Positions 9,510 to 18,456 are shown, numbered from the stretch's first letter. The stretch is 64,000 nt of DNA from Lysobacter helvus (GCF_018406645.1 NZ_AP024546.1:1178001-1242000), one strand, 5' to 3'. The notes: generated by a model from the sequence alone, not told the origin. Translations and numbers: made by a program.

Positions 9510-10234
9510 CTCATCCCGCCGTCGACGCCGATCACCTGGCCGTTGACGTACGCGGCCGCGTCGGAACACAGGAAGCGCACGACCGCCGCGATCTCGTCCG
9601 GCGTGCCCGCGCGACCGGCCGGGACCATCTGCTTGACCATCTCCGGCGCGAACGCCCCATCCGCCATCGCGCCGGCGACGACGCCGGGCGCGACCACGTT
9701 GGCGGTGATGTTGCGCGAGGCCATTTCGCGCGCGAGGGATTTCGTCGCGCCGTGCAACGCGGCCTTGGCCGCGGCGTAATTGGTCTGTCCGCGGTTGCCG
9801 AGCACGGCCGCGACGGACGAGACGCTCACGATGCGGCCCCAGCGCGTGCGCGCCATCGGCAGCAGCAGCGGTTGCGTCACGTGGAAGAAGCCGTGCAGCG
9901 AGACGTCGACCACGCGCTTCCACTGCGCGTCGGTCATGCCGGCCATCGGCGCGTCGTCGTGGATGCCGGCGTTGTTGACGACGACCTGGATCGGGCCGTC
10001 GGCGAGCAACGACGCGATGGCCACGCGCGTCGCCTCGCCGTCGGCCACGTCGAAGGCGATGGCGTCCGCGCTGCCACCCGCTTCGCGGATCGCGGCCACG
10101 ACGGCGTCGGCACGCGCGACGTTCGCATTCGCATGCACGATCACGTGCAGTCCGTCGGCGGCGAGCTGCCGGCAGATCGCACCGCCGATGTCGCCGCTGC
10201 CGCCGGTGACGAGCGCGCGTCGTTGCTGGGTCAT
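9506..10234 (-). CDS. 3-oxoacyl-ACP reductase (FabG/ApeQ-like)
   Basis: A 242-aa short-chain dehydrogenase. The NADPH motif TGGSGDIGGAI, the NNAG motif, and the Ser-Tyr-Lys catalytic set (SSVAAVLGNRGQTNYAAAK) are complete. It would reduce the beta-ketoacyl intermediate made by the KS. Last gene of the minus-strand pigment operon; its ATG overlaps the stop of the dehydratase gene (10231-10234). Confidence 0.88.
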   Translation of the reverse strand: MTQQRRALVTGGSGDIGGAICRQLAADGLHVIVHANANVARADAVVAAIREAGGSADAIAFDVADGEATRVAIASLLADGPIQVVVNNAGIHDDAPMAGMTDAQWKRVVDVSLHGFFHVTQPLLLPMARTRWGRIVSVSSVAAVLGNRGQTNYAAAKAALHGATKSLAREMASRNITANVVAPGVVAGAMADGAFAPEMVKQMVPAGRAGTPDEIAAVVRFLCSDAAAYVNGQVIGVDGGMS

Positions 10235-10674
10235 GCGGGGCTCCCGGGTTGCAGCATCACCGCCGCGCGCCCTTCGGCGAGCAGCGTGCCGGCGTGGTGG
10301 ATGGCGAAACGATACTGCTGCGCGGTGTCGCTGGCGACCAGCGCCTCGGCTTCGCATTCGATGGCGCCCGGCAGTTCGTCGATGCGCGCGACATGCAGCA
10401 CGACATTCCGCAACGCGACCAGCATTCCCGGTGGCGCGACGCCACCCCGTTCGCGTGCCAGCAGTCCGCCGTGCACCGCCATCGCCTGCGCGCCGTATTC
10501 GCACAGGTGCACCGCGCGCAGGCGGCTGTCGCTGCGCAAAGGATGCGCCGGATCGCGATGCCCGAAGGCTTGCAGCACGATGCGCTGCGCATCCCAGTGC
10601 GTGACCGAATCCCACAGGCACATCGCGCCCGCATGCGGGACGAGCGACGCGATGGTCGCGCGATCGACGATCAC
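10231..10674 (-). CDS. 3-hydroxyacyl-ACP dehydratase-like protein (ApeP-like)
   Basis: A 147-aa hotdog-fold protein starting at GTG 10674. The segment VPHAGAMCLWDSV (His14) resembles the catalytic-loop start of FabA/ApeP-type dehydratases. It should remove water from the 3-hydroxyacyl-ACP intermediate, alone or with the second short dehydratase encoded at 14591. The reading frame is open far upstream, but GTG 10674 overlaps the stop of the MMPL gene (GTGA), the pattern seen throughout this operon, and gives a family-sized protein. Confidence 0.75.
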   Translation of the reverse strand: MIVDRATIASLVPHAGAMCLWDSVTHWDAQRIVLQAFGHRDPAHPLRSDSRLRAVHLCEYGAQAMAVHGGLLARERGGVAPPGMLVALRNVVLHVARIDELPGAIECEAEALVASDTAQQYRFAIHHAGTLLAEGRAAVMLQPGSPA

Positions 10675-13031
10675 GCGGGCTCCTTGTGCGGATGCCGCGC
10701 GATCAGCAGGCCCAGCACGAAGTTGGACAGCACGCCCAGCGCCACCGTGGTGCCGATGGCGCGCAGCACCGGGATCGACGACCACGCCAGCAGCGCGAAC
10801 ACGAGCAGCGTCATGAGGCTGCAGACGATCAGCGCATGCAGCGTGCGCAGCTGCTCCTCGCGATCGTCGCCGGCGTGCTCGAAGAACAACGCGTAGTCCA
10901 GGCCCAGGCCCGCCGCCAGGATCAGCGCGACGAGGTGGAACAACGTCAGCTCCACGCCCACCGCGCGCAATGCGGCCAGGATCAGCACGGTGCTCAGCGC
11001 CATCGGCGCGAGCACGCGCCACACGCGGCTCGGCGTGCGCAACGCGATCCACACGGTCGCAGCAAGCAGCAGCGCCGCCAGGCCGAGCGCCCACAGCACG
11101 CGTTCGCGATAGGCGACGACCAACGATTCCGATGCCTGCTTGAGGTCGAGCAATTGCGCGCCTTCCGCGGCCGCGATGCGCGCGACGGCGTCCGGTGCCA
11201 GCAGGCCGTTCAACGACACGAGCGCGGTCGCGTGGTCGGGGCGCTGCAACAACAGGCTGTCGACGCGCACCTGCAACGGCGTGCCGGCGAGATCCTTCGG
11301 CACCAGCGGCTTCGCGTTGCGCGCGGCGGCGACGTCGGCGAGGAACGGTTCGAACACATCGGCGCGCAACGGCGATTCCGCGACCGCGGCATCCAGCGTG
11401 CTGCGCAGCGTGGCCGCATCGGGCAAGCGCGCCTGGCGCTGGCGTTGCGTGCGCTGGCTCGGCAGGTAACGCGCGGGATGATCGAAGCCATCGAGCACGC
11501 CGCCCTGCGCGCGCGCCGTTTCGAGGCGTGCCGCGACGCGCTCCGTGCGTTGCAGCACCGATTCGATGTCACTGCCCTGTACCGCGATCACGTAGCGCAC
11601 GTCGGGCGCGCCGAGTTCGGTGCGCAGGTGCGCATCGCGGGCGAGCGCATCGGTTGGCACCGGCGTGAGCTTCGACAGATCGTTCTGCCAGAACGGGCCC
11701 GGCGCGAAGGCGGCGATGGCGATCCCGATGACGCCGAGGACCAGCAGCGACCAACGCGGTTGCGGTACGCGCGCGATCCAGGCGCGCAGGCTTTCGAGGC
11801 GTGGCGATGCGGCGGGGTCGCGCAGGTCCGGATCGACCAGCGCGGGCAACAGGAAGCGCGTCGCGAGCGCGGCCGTGGCCAGCCCCGCGATGGTAAACAC
11901 CGCGAGTTGCTCCAGCCCTTCCACGCCCGACACGAAGAACGTCAGGTACGCGATGCAGGTCGATGCCACGCCCGTCGCCAGCGTGGGCCACAACGCGCGC
12001 ACGCTCGCCCACGGCGCCACGCCCGTGCGCTGGTGGCTGAAGAAATGGATCGGGTAATCCTGCGCGACGCCGATCAGCGTGAAGCCGAACGCGACGGTGA
12101 TGCCATGCACGCCTTCGAACAGCAGCGCGACCGCACCAAGGCCCGCCAGCCCCGCGCTCGCCAGCGGCAAGGCGCCGAGCAGCGGGATCTTCCAGTTGCG
12201 GTACGCCACGAACAGCAGCAACAGCAGGCCGATCGAATCGACCATGCCGATCCAACCCGCTTCGTGCTGCGTGCGGCCGCCGATGTCGACCGAGAACGCG
12301 CCCGGGCCGCTCAGCAGGATCGCGCCATGCGTCTTGCCGCGTGCCTGCGCATACGCGTTGCGGATCGTGTCGACGGCCACCTGCTGCCCGGTAGGATCGA
12401 ACCCCGCCGCGCGCGTCTGGATCGCAAGCAGCGCTTCGCGGCCGTCGTGGTCGAACCACACGCCGTGCAGGCGTTGCGGTGCGTTCGCCGGTTCCCACGC
12501 TTCGGCAAGCGCCAGGGTCTCCAGCGTCGGATCGCTCGGGACCAGCGGTTCGATGAGCGCTGCGGCAGGCGAACCGAGGTCTTCGACGCGCGCCTGCAAT
12601 TGTTCGCGCAGGTAGGAGGCGTCGAAGCGATGCGCATCGAGCGTCGGCGACAACAGGTAACGATACGGACGCAGGCGTTCCGGGAAGCTTTCGAGCCCGC
12701 CTTCGCCGTTGGCGACCAGCGCGAACTTCGGGTCGCGCGCGAGGCGCGCATGCAGCGCGCGCGATTGCGCGGCGAGGGTTTCCGCATCCGCGCCCGACAG
12801 CGACACCAACAACAGGCGCGAGCCCGGGCCTTCGCCGAGTTCGTCGATCAGCAGTTTCTGCGCGGGCGTGCGTGCGCTCGGCATGAAACGGCGCAGGTCG
12901 CCGCTGAGCTCGAGCTGTCCCGCGATCCACCAGCCCGCGACGGCGAGCAACGCGAGCCACAACAACGCGAGCGCAAGCCGCGTGCGCGGGCGCAAGGCCG
13001 GCGGCGATGGATCCGCAGCGGGCTCCGTCAT
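10671..13031 (-). CDS. MMPL/RND-type lipid exporter (ApeM-like)
   Basis: A 786-aa inner-membrane transporter with the classic MMPL layout. It has a TM helix at about residues 18-38, a large periplasmic loop, a block of helices (LLLLLFVAYRNWKIPLLGAL through FTLIGVAQDYPIHFFSH), a second TM, a second loop, and a second block ending in LLIARHPHKEPA. In aryl-polyene clusters this protein is believed to move the pigment, or the lipid carrying it, across or out of the inner membrane together with the LolA-like carrier encoded just upstream. The ATG overlaps the LolA stop (ATGA), excluding longer upstream starts. Confidence 0.87.
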   Translation of the reverse strand: MTEPAADPSPPALRPRTRLALALLWLALLAVAGWWIAGQLELSGDLRRFMPSARTPAQKLLIDELGEGPGSRLLLVSLSGADAETLAAQSRALHARLARDPKFALVANGEGGLESFPERLRPYRYLLSPTLDAHRFDASYLREQLQARVEDLGSPAAALIEPLVPSDPTLETLALAEAWEPANAPQRLHGVWFDHDGREALLAIQTRAAGFDPTGQQVAVDTIRNAYAQARGKTHGAILLSGPGAFSVDIGGRTQHEAGWIGMVDSIGLLLLLFVAYRNWKIPLLGALPLASAGLAGLGAVALLFEGVHGITVAFGFTLIGVAQDYPIHFFSHQRTGVAPWASVRALWPTLATGVASTCIAYLTFFVSGVEGLEQLAVFTIAGLATAALATRFLLPALVDPDLRDPAASPRLESLRAWIARVPQPRWSLLVLGVIGIAIAAFAPGPFWQNDLSKLTPVPTDALARDAHLRTELGAPDVRYVIAVQGSDIESVLQRTERVAARLETARAQGGVLDGFDHPARYLPSQRTQRQRQARLPDAATLRSTLDAAVAESPLRADVFEPFLADVAAARNAKPLVPKDLAGTPLQVRVDSLLLQRPDHATALVSLNGLLAPDAVARIAAAEGAQLLDLKQASESLVVAYRERVLWALGLAALLLAATVWIALRTPSRVWRVLAPMALSTVLILAALRAVGVELTLFHLVALILAAGLGLDYALFFEHAGDDREEQLRTLHALIVCSLMTLLVFALLAWSSIPVLRAIGTTVALGVLSNFVLGLLIARHPHKEPA

Positions 13032-13684
13032 TGCGGACGGCACAACTTGGCGAGCGCGGCGGCGTCGGTCACGCCGGTGGCGCTGCGCGCGGCGCCCGCG
13101 AGCAAGGTGCGCTGCAGGTCGCCCTTCACCGGGCGCGTTTCGATGCAGCGCAGTTCGGCGCCGCGGCCGAGCAGCACGATGTCCTGCACTTTCGCCGCGA
13201 GTGCCTTGTCCTTCGGTGCCAGCCGCAGTGACCACTGCTGGCGCGTGCCGCTGGCTTCGATGCGATAGAAGCGTTCGAGTTGCACGCGGTCGCCGGCGAG
13301 CATCGCGCCGAAGCTCGCCTGCAGGCCCTGCAGTTCCGGCGCGCGAGAGAGCGAGAACTTCCGCGCCTTGCCGCCGCGCGCGATCGAGACTTCCCCGCCG
13401 CGGATCGTCGTGGTCTCCGCGTACGGCGCGTGCACTTCGCGCACCAGCGTGTCGTCGGTCGGGCGCTTGTATTCGCCTTCGATGCGCAGCGGCGCCTTCA
13501 ACAGGGGCGAGCCGCGCAGTTCGACGAAGTCGGTGCGCGTGGGCGAAGGCCGCTTCAGGCGCGCGAGGATCCAGCCCGCATCGGCGGGCTCAGGCGACGC
13601 GTCCGACGGGGCCGCTGCGCACGGCAGCGCCATGGCCAGCAGGAACATCGTCGCGAGTGCTGCGCGTTGGGTCGCGTTGTTCAT
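13028..13684 (-). CDS. LolA-like outer-membrane lipoprotein carrier family protein (ApeL-like)
   Basis: A 218-aa secreted protein with signal peptide MNNATQRAALATMFLLAMALPCAAA, then a LolA/LolB-like beta region (LRIEGEYKRPTDDTLVREV, LERFYRIEASGTRQQWSLRL). Probably a periplasmic carrier that takes the polyene lipid from the MMPL protein to the outer membrane. The start is uncertain between ATG 13684 and ATG 13696. Either way, the gene overlaps the 3' end of the acyltransferase gene by roughly 95-107 bases, an unusually long overlap for this operon. Confidence 0.8.
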   Translation of the reverse strand: MNNATQRAALATMFLLAMALPCAAAPSDASPEPADAGWILARLKRPSPTRTDFVELRGSPLLKAPLRIEGEYKRPTDDTLVREVHAPYAETTTIRGGEVSIARGGKARKFSLSRAPELQGLQASFGAMLAGDRVQLERFYRIEASGTRQQWSLRLAPKDKALAAKVQDIVLLGRGAELRCIETRPVKGDLQRTLLAGAARSATGVTDAAALAKLCRPQ

Positions 13685-14594
13685 CCGGCGTGGCATCCCG
13701 TGGGTGTTCCCAGAAGTCGTAGAAGTTGAACCAGTTGTACGGAGCGGCGCGTGCATGGTGCTCCAGCCGCGTGGCGTATCGGCGTGCCAAGTCGGCCAGC
13801 ACCGCCGCGCGATCCTGCCGCGCGACCCTGATCGGCCCGCTAAACGGCTCGAACACCATGTCGTAGCGATTGCCGCCCCGGTACAGGCCGAAGGCGAGCA
13901 GCACCGGGGCCTGCAGCACCGCGGCGATCAGCCAGGGCGCGGCGGGCAGGCGCGCGGGCTGGCCCAGGAATTCGATGGGCAGCGACGACTCGCCCGGCTG
14001 CGTGCGGTCGACGAGCAGCGTGACGATGGCGCCTTCGGCGATGGCCTGCTGGATCGCGAGCACGATCGACGGTCCGTCCTGGCCCGCATCGATCACGGTC
14101 GCGGCGACGGCCGGATTGAGCGCGTCGAGCAACTGCGTCATCGCCGGGTTGTGCGCCTTGTCCAGCACCACGCGCACCTGGATGTCGGGCCGTTCGCGCG
14201 CGAGCACGCGCATCACTTCGAAACTGCCCAGGTGCGAGCCGAACAGCAGCACGCCGCCCTGGTCCACCGCTTCGTGCAGCGTGGCCAGGCCGTGCACTTC
14301 GAGGCGGAATCGGCGCAGGCGTTCGCCGAGCAGGAAGACGCGATCCAGGATCGTCGCGGCAAACGTGTGGATATGGCGCCAGACGTCGCGCAGCGTGGCC
14401 CGGCGACCGAGCACGCGCGTGAGGTAGTCGCGCGACGCGGCGCGTTCGGGCCCGCGCGTGGCGAGGAAATACAACACGATCGGATACAGGCACAGCCGCC
14501 CGATCGAACGCCCGCCACGGCGCGCGATGGTGCGGATCAGCCAGATCGCGAACCAGCCGCCGCCCTCGGGGCGCGTCTTCCAGTCCGCGCTCAT
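13590..14594 (-). CDS. LpxL/HtrB-like acyltransferase (ApeD-like)
   Basis: A 334-aa protein of the lysophospholipid/lipid A acyltransferase superfamily. The HX4E active-site motif is seen in GSHLGSFEVMRVL, with a later LLVDRTQPGESSLPIEFLG block typical of LpxL-type enzymes. An N-terminal hydrophobic stretch (RLCLYPIVLYFLAT) would anchor it to the inner membrane. It probably acylates the pigment's lipid anchor or transfers the aryl-polyenoyl chain. The last ~30 residues are rich in D/R/T and overlap the LolA gene, so they may be a poorly conserved tail. Confidence 0.8.
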   Translation of the reverse strand: MSADWKTRPEGGGWFAIWLIRTIARRGGRSIGRLCLYPIVLYFLATRGPERAASRDYLTRVLGRRATLRDVWRHIHTFAATILDRVFLLGERLRRFRLEVHGLATLHEAVDQGGVLLFGSHLGSFEVMRVLARERPDIQVRVVLDKAHNPAMTQLLDALNPAVAATVIDAGQDGPSIVLAIQQAIAEGAIVTLLVDRTQPGESSLPIEFLGQPARLPAAPWLIAAVLQAPVLLAFGLYRGGNRYDMVFEPFSGPIRVARQDRAAVLADLARRYATRLEHHARAAPYNWFNFYDFWEHPRDATPDEQRDPTRSTRDDVPAGHGAAVRSGPVGRVA

Positions 14595-14866
14595 GCCGCG
14601 ACCTCGCCCGAGGCCAGCAGCACGCCGTCACGCAGCACGCGGAAGCGCCAGCGCGGCGCCTCGCCTTCCAGTTCGACCTGCGCCCGTTCGCCCGGCAACA
14701 GCGGTTGCACGAACTTCACCTGCGGCAGGCGCAGCGCGCCGAGCGGGCCGTACGTGGTTTCGATCGCCGCGAGTACGTGGTCGAGCAGCACGACGCCGGG
14801 CACGACCGGATGCCCCGGGAAGTGGCCGGGCAGGCTGGGATGGTCGAAGGGGACAACGAACTGCAT
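14591..14866 (-). CDS. Short hotdog dehydratase (FabZ/ApeI-like)
   Basis: A 91-aa protein with the FabZ signature LPGHFPGHPVVPGVVLLDH. The catalytic His is conserved. The usual acidic residue that follows (Glu in FabZ, in PGV.L.E) aligns here with Asp in VVLLDHVL. It is shorter than housekeeping FabZ (about 145 aa). It likely dehydrates 3-hydroxyacyl intermediates in polyene synthesis. Its end overlaps the acyltransferase start by four bases. Confidence 0.78.
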   Translation of the reverse strand: MQFVVPFDHPSLPGHFPGHPVVPGVVLLDHVLAAIETTYGPLGALRLPQVKFVQPLLPGERAQVELEGEAPRWRFRVLRDGVLLASGEVAA

Positions 14867-14957
14867 GCAGGCGATCTTGGGTGGCGTTTCCGGACCGCGC
14901 GATTATGCAGCGCGCGCGGCGGCTGGGCCGTCGAGGCGGGGACCCCGCGCCAACGGT

Positions 14958-15650
14958 TCAGCCCCGCAGCGCATCGCGCCAGAACGCGGGCCCGAGCGCG
15001 GCCATCCGCCGCAGGAAATCGAAGAAACTCGAATAGCGTCCCGGGAAGCGCCGCACGCGGTACGCGTATTCGCCGATGAACAACGCGCCGACGAGCCCGT
15101 AGTTCACGCCGTTGGCGAACCACGACCACTGCGTGCGATCGAGCGTGAAGGGCGCCGCGATGCCCGCGCTCGCCAGCAGGCCGTCCGGCACCGCGCACAG
15201 CGCGAGCACCAGGTCGGCCACCGCCAGCGCTCCCAGGCTCACGGCCCACGTCGCCGTGAGCTTGCGCGTGTAGACGCGCAGTTCGGGGGCGAGGGCCTCG
15301 GGCGTGAGCTGGTCCATCGCGCACACGATGCGGGTGATCAGCGGCACGCGGCCCAGGCGCAAGGTGCGCCCGAACGTCCACGACACCAGCGCGACGATCG
15401 CCACCGGCACCAGCATCAACGGCAGCAATGCGTGCGGGGATCGTGCGAAGAAATACAGCGCCACCGCCAGCACCGCGGCCAGCAGCCACGCCCACGCGCG
15501 CCGGTGCGCGAGCGGTTCGAGCAACAGGATCACGGCGATGTCGCCCAGCGCGATGGCCGCAAGCCCGCCGTCATGGCGCGCGCTGGCGGCGTGCGCGAGC
15601 CAGGGATAGGCGAGCGCCAGCAGCAGGCGTGCCGGCGGCAGGGCGTTCAA
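14958..15650 (-). CDS. COG4648-like inner-membrane protein (ApeG-like)
   Basis: A roughly 230-aa polytopic membrane protein with about five or six hydrophobic helices, e.g. AWAWLLAAVLAVALYFFA and LLPLMLVPVAIVALVSW. It ends in a basic cytosolic tail (RVRRFPGRYSSFFDFLRRM). Membrane proteins of this type recur in aryl-polyene clusters but have no proven activity. The start is uncertain: TTG 15650 lies 11 bases after the ACP stop and begins just before the first hydrophobic segment. The frame is open further upstream through the ACP gene, but those residues look like antisense-type translation. Confidence 0.65.
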   Translation of the reverse strand: MNALPPARLLLALAYPWLAHAASARHDGGLAAIALGDIAVILLLEPLAHRRAWAWLLAAVLAVALYFFARSPHALLPLMLVPVAIVALVSWTFGRTLRLGRVPLITRIVCAMDQLTPEALAPELRVYTRKLTATWAVSLGALAVADLVLALCAVPDGLLASAGIAAPFTLDRTQWSWFANGVNYGLVGALFIGEYAYRVRRFPGRYSSFFDFLRRMAALGPAFWRDALRG

Positions 15651-15660
15651 GCGCGGGGGC

Positions 15661-15930
15661 TCAGGTCGTGCGGTTCGCTTCGACGTGCGCCGAGAGCGCG
15701 CGCAGCGAGGCGAAGATCTTGCGGTTGGCGTCGTTGTCCGAACGCAGCTGGAAGCCGTACTGCTTGGAGATGGCGAGCGCGAGCTCCAGCGCGTCGATCG
15801 AATCCAGGCCCAGGCCGTCGTTGAACAGCGGTGCGTCCGGGTCGATGCCGGCGGCGTCCACGCCTTCCAGGTTGAGGCTCTCGACGAGGAGCGTGGCAAG
15901 GTCGCGTTCGGCGGGGCTCTGGTCGGACAT
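15661..15930 (-). CDS. Acyl carrier protein of the aryl-polyene pathway
   Basis: An 89-aa acidic ACP. The phosphopantetheine attachment site is Ser44 in GLGLDSIDALEL. It carries the growing chain through KS, KR and DH steps and should be primed by the AMP-ligase and PPTase encoded near 37-38 kb. ATG 15930 is preferred over the in-frame ATG 15945, because GAGAG sits just before it and the predicted transcript starts near 15954. It is the first gene of the minus-strand operon. Characterised aryl-polyene clusters often have two ACPs; only this one is seen here. Confidence 0.85.
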   Translation of the reverse strand: MSDQSPAERDLATLLVESLNLEGVDAAGIDPDAPLFNDGLGLDSIDALELALAISKQYGFQLRSDNDANRKIFASLRALSAHVEANRTT

Positions 15931-15960
15931 CGGGCTCTCGATCATGGGTGGGCGGCGGGC

Positions 15961-15988
15961 ATTCTAGCGGCGTGCGCGCCCCTGGCAG
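15961..15988 (-). promoter_or_regulatory. Promoter of the ACP-to-ketoreductase operon
   Basis: On the minus strand, CTGCCA (-35, 15983-15988), a 16-base spacer and TAGAAT (-10, 15961-15966). The predicted start of transcription lies a few bases before the ACP gene. The divergent flavoprotein gene has its own -10 (TATCAT) at 16016-16021 on the plus strand, giving a compact bidirectional control region. Confidence 0.55.
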
Positions 15989-16015
15989 TGCGCGGGCGCC
16001 GCACAACCGCCGCGC

Positions 16016-16021
16016 TATCAT
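16016..16021 (+). promoter_or_regulatory. -10 element (TATCAT) for the second flavoprotein gene
   Basis: TATCAT lies 34 bases before the ATG at 16055; no clear -35 is seen. It stands back to back with the minus-strand operon promoter. Confidence 0.4.
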
Positions 16022-16054
16022 GCCGGCCCGACCCGCCCGCGACACGCAAGCCGC

Positions 16055-17440
16055 ATGACCCACGAGAACTCGCAAGCCGCGGCGCCCGATGTGAATGCGC
16101 CTTCGGCCGCAACGATCGATGTCGCGGCCCTCGATGTGGATGTCCTCGTGGTGGGCGGCGGACCGGCCGGTTCCACCGCCGCCACCCTCCTGGCCCGCCG
16201 CGGCCGGAAGGTGCTGCTGCTGGAGAAGGGCCGCCATCCGCGCTTCCACATCGGCGAATCCCTGTTGCCGATGAACCTGCCGATCCTGCAACGCCTCGAC
16301 GTGCTGGAGCAGGTGCGCGCGATCGGCACGCACAAGCCGGGCGCGGAATTCCCGATCGACGACGTCAACTTCAACACCTTCCGCTTCGAGCGCGCGATCG
16401 ATCCGCAGTTCGGCTACGCGTTCCAGGTCAAGCGTGAGGAATTCGACCAGTTGCTGTTCGAACACGCGAAGGCCAACGGCGTGGACGCGCGCGAGGAAGT
16501 GAAGGTCGAGCGCATCGTGTTCGGCGCCGATGGGCGGCCGTGCGAAGCGATCGCCACCGATGCGGGCGGCGCCACGTTGCGCGTGCGCATGAAGTACCTC
16601 GTCGACGCCAGCGGGCGCGACACGCTGGTCGGTGCGCAGCTCAAGCTGAAGCAGAAGAACCAGAAGCACCAGTCGGCCGCGATCTTCAGCCACTTCACCG
16701 GCGTCGAACGCCGGCCGGGCGAGGACGCGGGCAACATCACCGTGCAGCGCTTCGACCACGGCTGGATGTGGCTGATCCCGCTGCAGGGCGATGTCATGAG
16801 CATCGGCGCGGTGTGCTTCCCCGAATACCTCAAGACCCGCCGCGGCGACAACGAAGGCTTCCTGATGCGCACGCTCGAATCCGAGCCGTCCGCCTGGAAC
16901 CGCATGAAGGACGCGCAGCGCGTCGCGCCCGTGCATGTCACCGGCAACTACTCCTACACGTGCACGCGCATGACCGGCCCGGGCTGGGTGATGGTGGGCG
17001 ATGCGTATGCGTTCGTGGATCCGGTGTTCTCCTCGGGCGTGTACCTGGGGATGAACAGCGCCGAGCAGGCGGCCGAGGTCGTCGACGGCGCGTTGACGGA
17101 TCCTGCGCGCGAAGCCGCACTGCAGGCCGCGATGACCCGGCGCCTCAAGCGCGGCCTGAAGCACTTCCAGTGGTTCATCTACCGCTTCACCACGCCCGTC
17201 ATGCGTCACTTGTTCAACAATCCGCGCAACGTGTGGCAGGTGGAGCAGGCCGTGATCTCGATGCTGGCGGGCGACGTGTTCGACAACCGCAAGGTGTTGC
17301 GCCGGTTGCGCATCTTCCGCGCGATCTACGCGTTCACCGCGCTGCAACTGGCGCCCGAGGCGATGCGCGGGTGGTTGCGCCGTCGCCGCCAGGTCGGCGT
17401 TTCGGTGAGCGGCGACACGCTGCAGCAAGGCAATCCGTGA
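16055..17440 (+). CDS. FAD-dependent halogenase-like oxidoreductase (second copy)
   Basis: A 461-aa flavoprotein distinct from the one at 6583. The FAD-binding motif VLVVGGGPAGSTAA starts near residue 30, after an Ala-rich extension. PRFHIGESLLPMN is the GESLLP motif typical of phenolic/pyrrole-type flavin halogenases. HKPGAEF and the WxWxIP signature (GWMWLIPLQ) follow, and the second FAD site is GWVMVGDAYAFVDPVFSSG. These features fit a halogenase or hydroxylase acting on the aryl head of the pigment. It overlaps the chorismatase gene by four bases, linking it to starter-unit supply. Confidence 0.78.
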   Translation: MTHENSQAAAPDVNAPSAATIDVAALDVDVLVVGGGPAGSTAATLLARRGRKVLLLEKGRHPRFHIGESLLPMNLPILQRLDVLEQVRAIGTHKPGAEFPIDDVNFNTFRFERAIDPQFGYAFQVKREEFDQLLFEHAKANGVDAREEVKVERIVFGADGRPCEAIATDAGGATLRVRMKYLVDASGRDTLVGAQLKLKQKNQKHQSAAIFSHFTGVERRPGEDAGNITVQRFDHGWMWLIPLQGDVMSIGAVCFPEYLKTRRGDNEGFLMRTLESEPSAWNRMKDAQRVAPVHVTGNYSYTCTRMTGPGWVMVGDAYAFVDPVFSSGVYLGMNSAEQAAEVVDGALTDPAREAALQAAMTRRLKRGLKHFQWFIYRFTTPVMRHLFNNPRNVWQVEQAVISMLAGDVFDNRKVLRRLRIFRAIYAFTALQLAPEAMRGWLRRRRQVGVSVSGDTLQQGNP

Positions 17441-18435
17441 GCGCAGTCCGTCCCCTGCAGACCGCGCCGCAGCTCCACGTCGACTACGTGGCGCAGTCCG
17501 ACGCCGCTTCGATCGATGCGCAACTCGCGCGTCCCGACACGCTGGCGGTGATCGGTTTCGGCGATGCGATGCCCGCGCACGCGGATCCGCGTTGCCTGCG
17601 CGTGCCGTTGCAGGCCTTCGGGCCGGCGCCGCTGGAAGTCTGGCGTGCACGCGGTCCGGTGTCGTACGGCATGGACGGCGGCGTGCGCTGGGCGCAGGAC
17701 GATGCGCTGCATTTCGGCGCGATCGAAATCCCGGAAGCCGCCGGCGGCCTGGAAGCCGCGAGCGCGGAGGCCTATGCGACGTTGTCGGCGTTCGTCGCCG
17801 CACGCGGGTTCCCGTCGCTGCTGCGCAGCTGGAACTACCTCGATGCGATCACCGAGGGCGACGACGACGACGAGCGCTATCGCCGCTTCTGCATCGGCCG
17901 CGCCGCGGGGCTGGGCGACGTCGCCATCGGCACGCTGCCCGCGGCCACCGCGATCGGTCGCCGAGACGGCACGCGCACGCTGCAGGTGTACTGGCTGGCG
18001 GCGCGCACGCCCGGCACGCCGGTCGAGAATCCGCGCCAGGTGAGCGCGTATCGCTATCCGCGCCGCTACGGTCCGCAATCGCCGAGTTTCGCGCGCGCGA
18101 TGCTGCCGCCGTCCGACGACATGCCGCTGCTGCTCTCCGGCACCGCGAGCGTGGTGGGCCACGAATCGAAGCACCACGATTGCGTCGAATCGCAGCTGGC
18201 GGAAACCTTCGCCAACTTCGACAGCCTCATCGACGCCGCGCGCACGCTGCGCCCCACGTTGCCCGCGCGCTTCGGCGCCGCCTCGCGCCTGAAGGTCTAC
18301 GTGCGCGACGCCGATGCGATGCCGCTGGTGGCACGGACGCTCGCCACGCACCTCGACCCGTCCGTTCCGCGCGTGCTGCTGCATGCGGCCGTGTGCCGCC
18401 GCGAGCTGCGCGTCGAAATCGACGGCATCCTCTGA
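17437..18435 (+). CDS. xanB2: XanB2-like chorismatase (hydroxybenzoate synthase)
   Basis: A 332-aa protein of the FkbO/Hyg5/XanB2 chorismatase family, which hydrolyses chorismate. XanB2 yields 3- and 4-hydroxybenzoate in Xanthomonas and Lysobacter, feeding xanthomonadin and ubiquinone synthesis. Family features are the central SLLRSWNYLDAITEGDDDDE with RYRRFCIGRA, and later LLLSGTASVVGHESKHHD. The start is GTG 17437 within the preceding stop (GTGA). Its place inside the pigment locus identifies the starter unit as hydroxybenzoate-derived. I recognise the family by these motifs; which isomer dominates cannot be read from the sequence. Confidence 0.85.
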   Translation: MSAVRPLQTAPQLHVDYVAQSDAASIDAQLARPDTLAVIGFGDAMPAHADPRCLRVPLQAFGPAPLEVWRARGPVSYGMDGGVRWAQDDALHFGAIEIPEAAGGLEAASAEAYATLSAFVAARGFPSLLRSWNYLDAITEGDDDDERYRRFCIGRAAGLGDVAIGTLPAATAIGRRDGTRTLQVYWLAARTPGTPVENPRQVSAYRYPRRYGPQSPSFARAMLPPSDDMPLLLSGTASVVGHESKHHDCVESQLAETFANFDSLIDAARTLRPTLPARFGAASRLKVYVRDADAMPLVARTLATHLDPSVPRVLLHAAVCRRELRVEIDGIL

Positions 18436-18456
18436 ACCCTCTCCTGGAGTAATGCG

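Noticed and set aside
10686-13268. An 860-codon open frame on the plus strand opposite the MMPL gene
   Set aside because: Gln/Arg-rich translation without recognisable fold; the minus strand encodes a clear 12-TM exporter.
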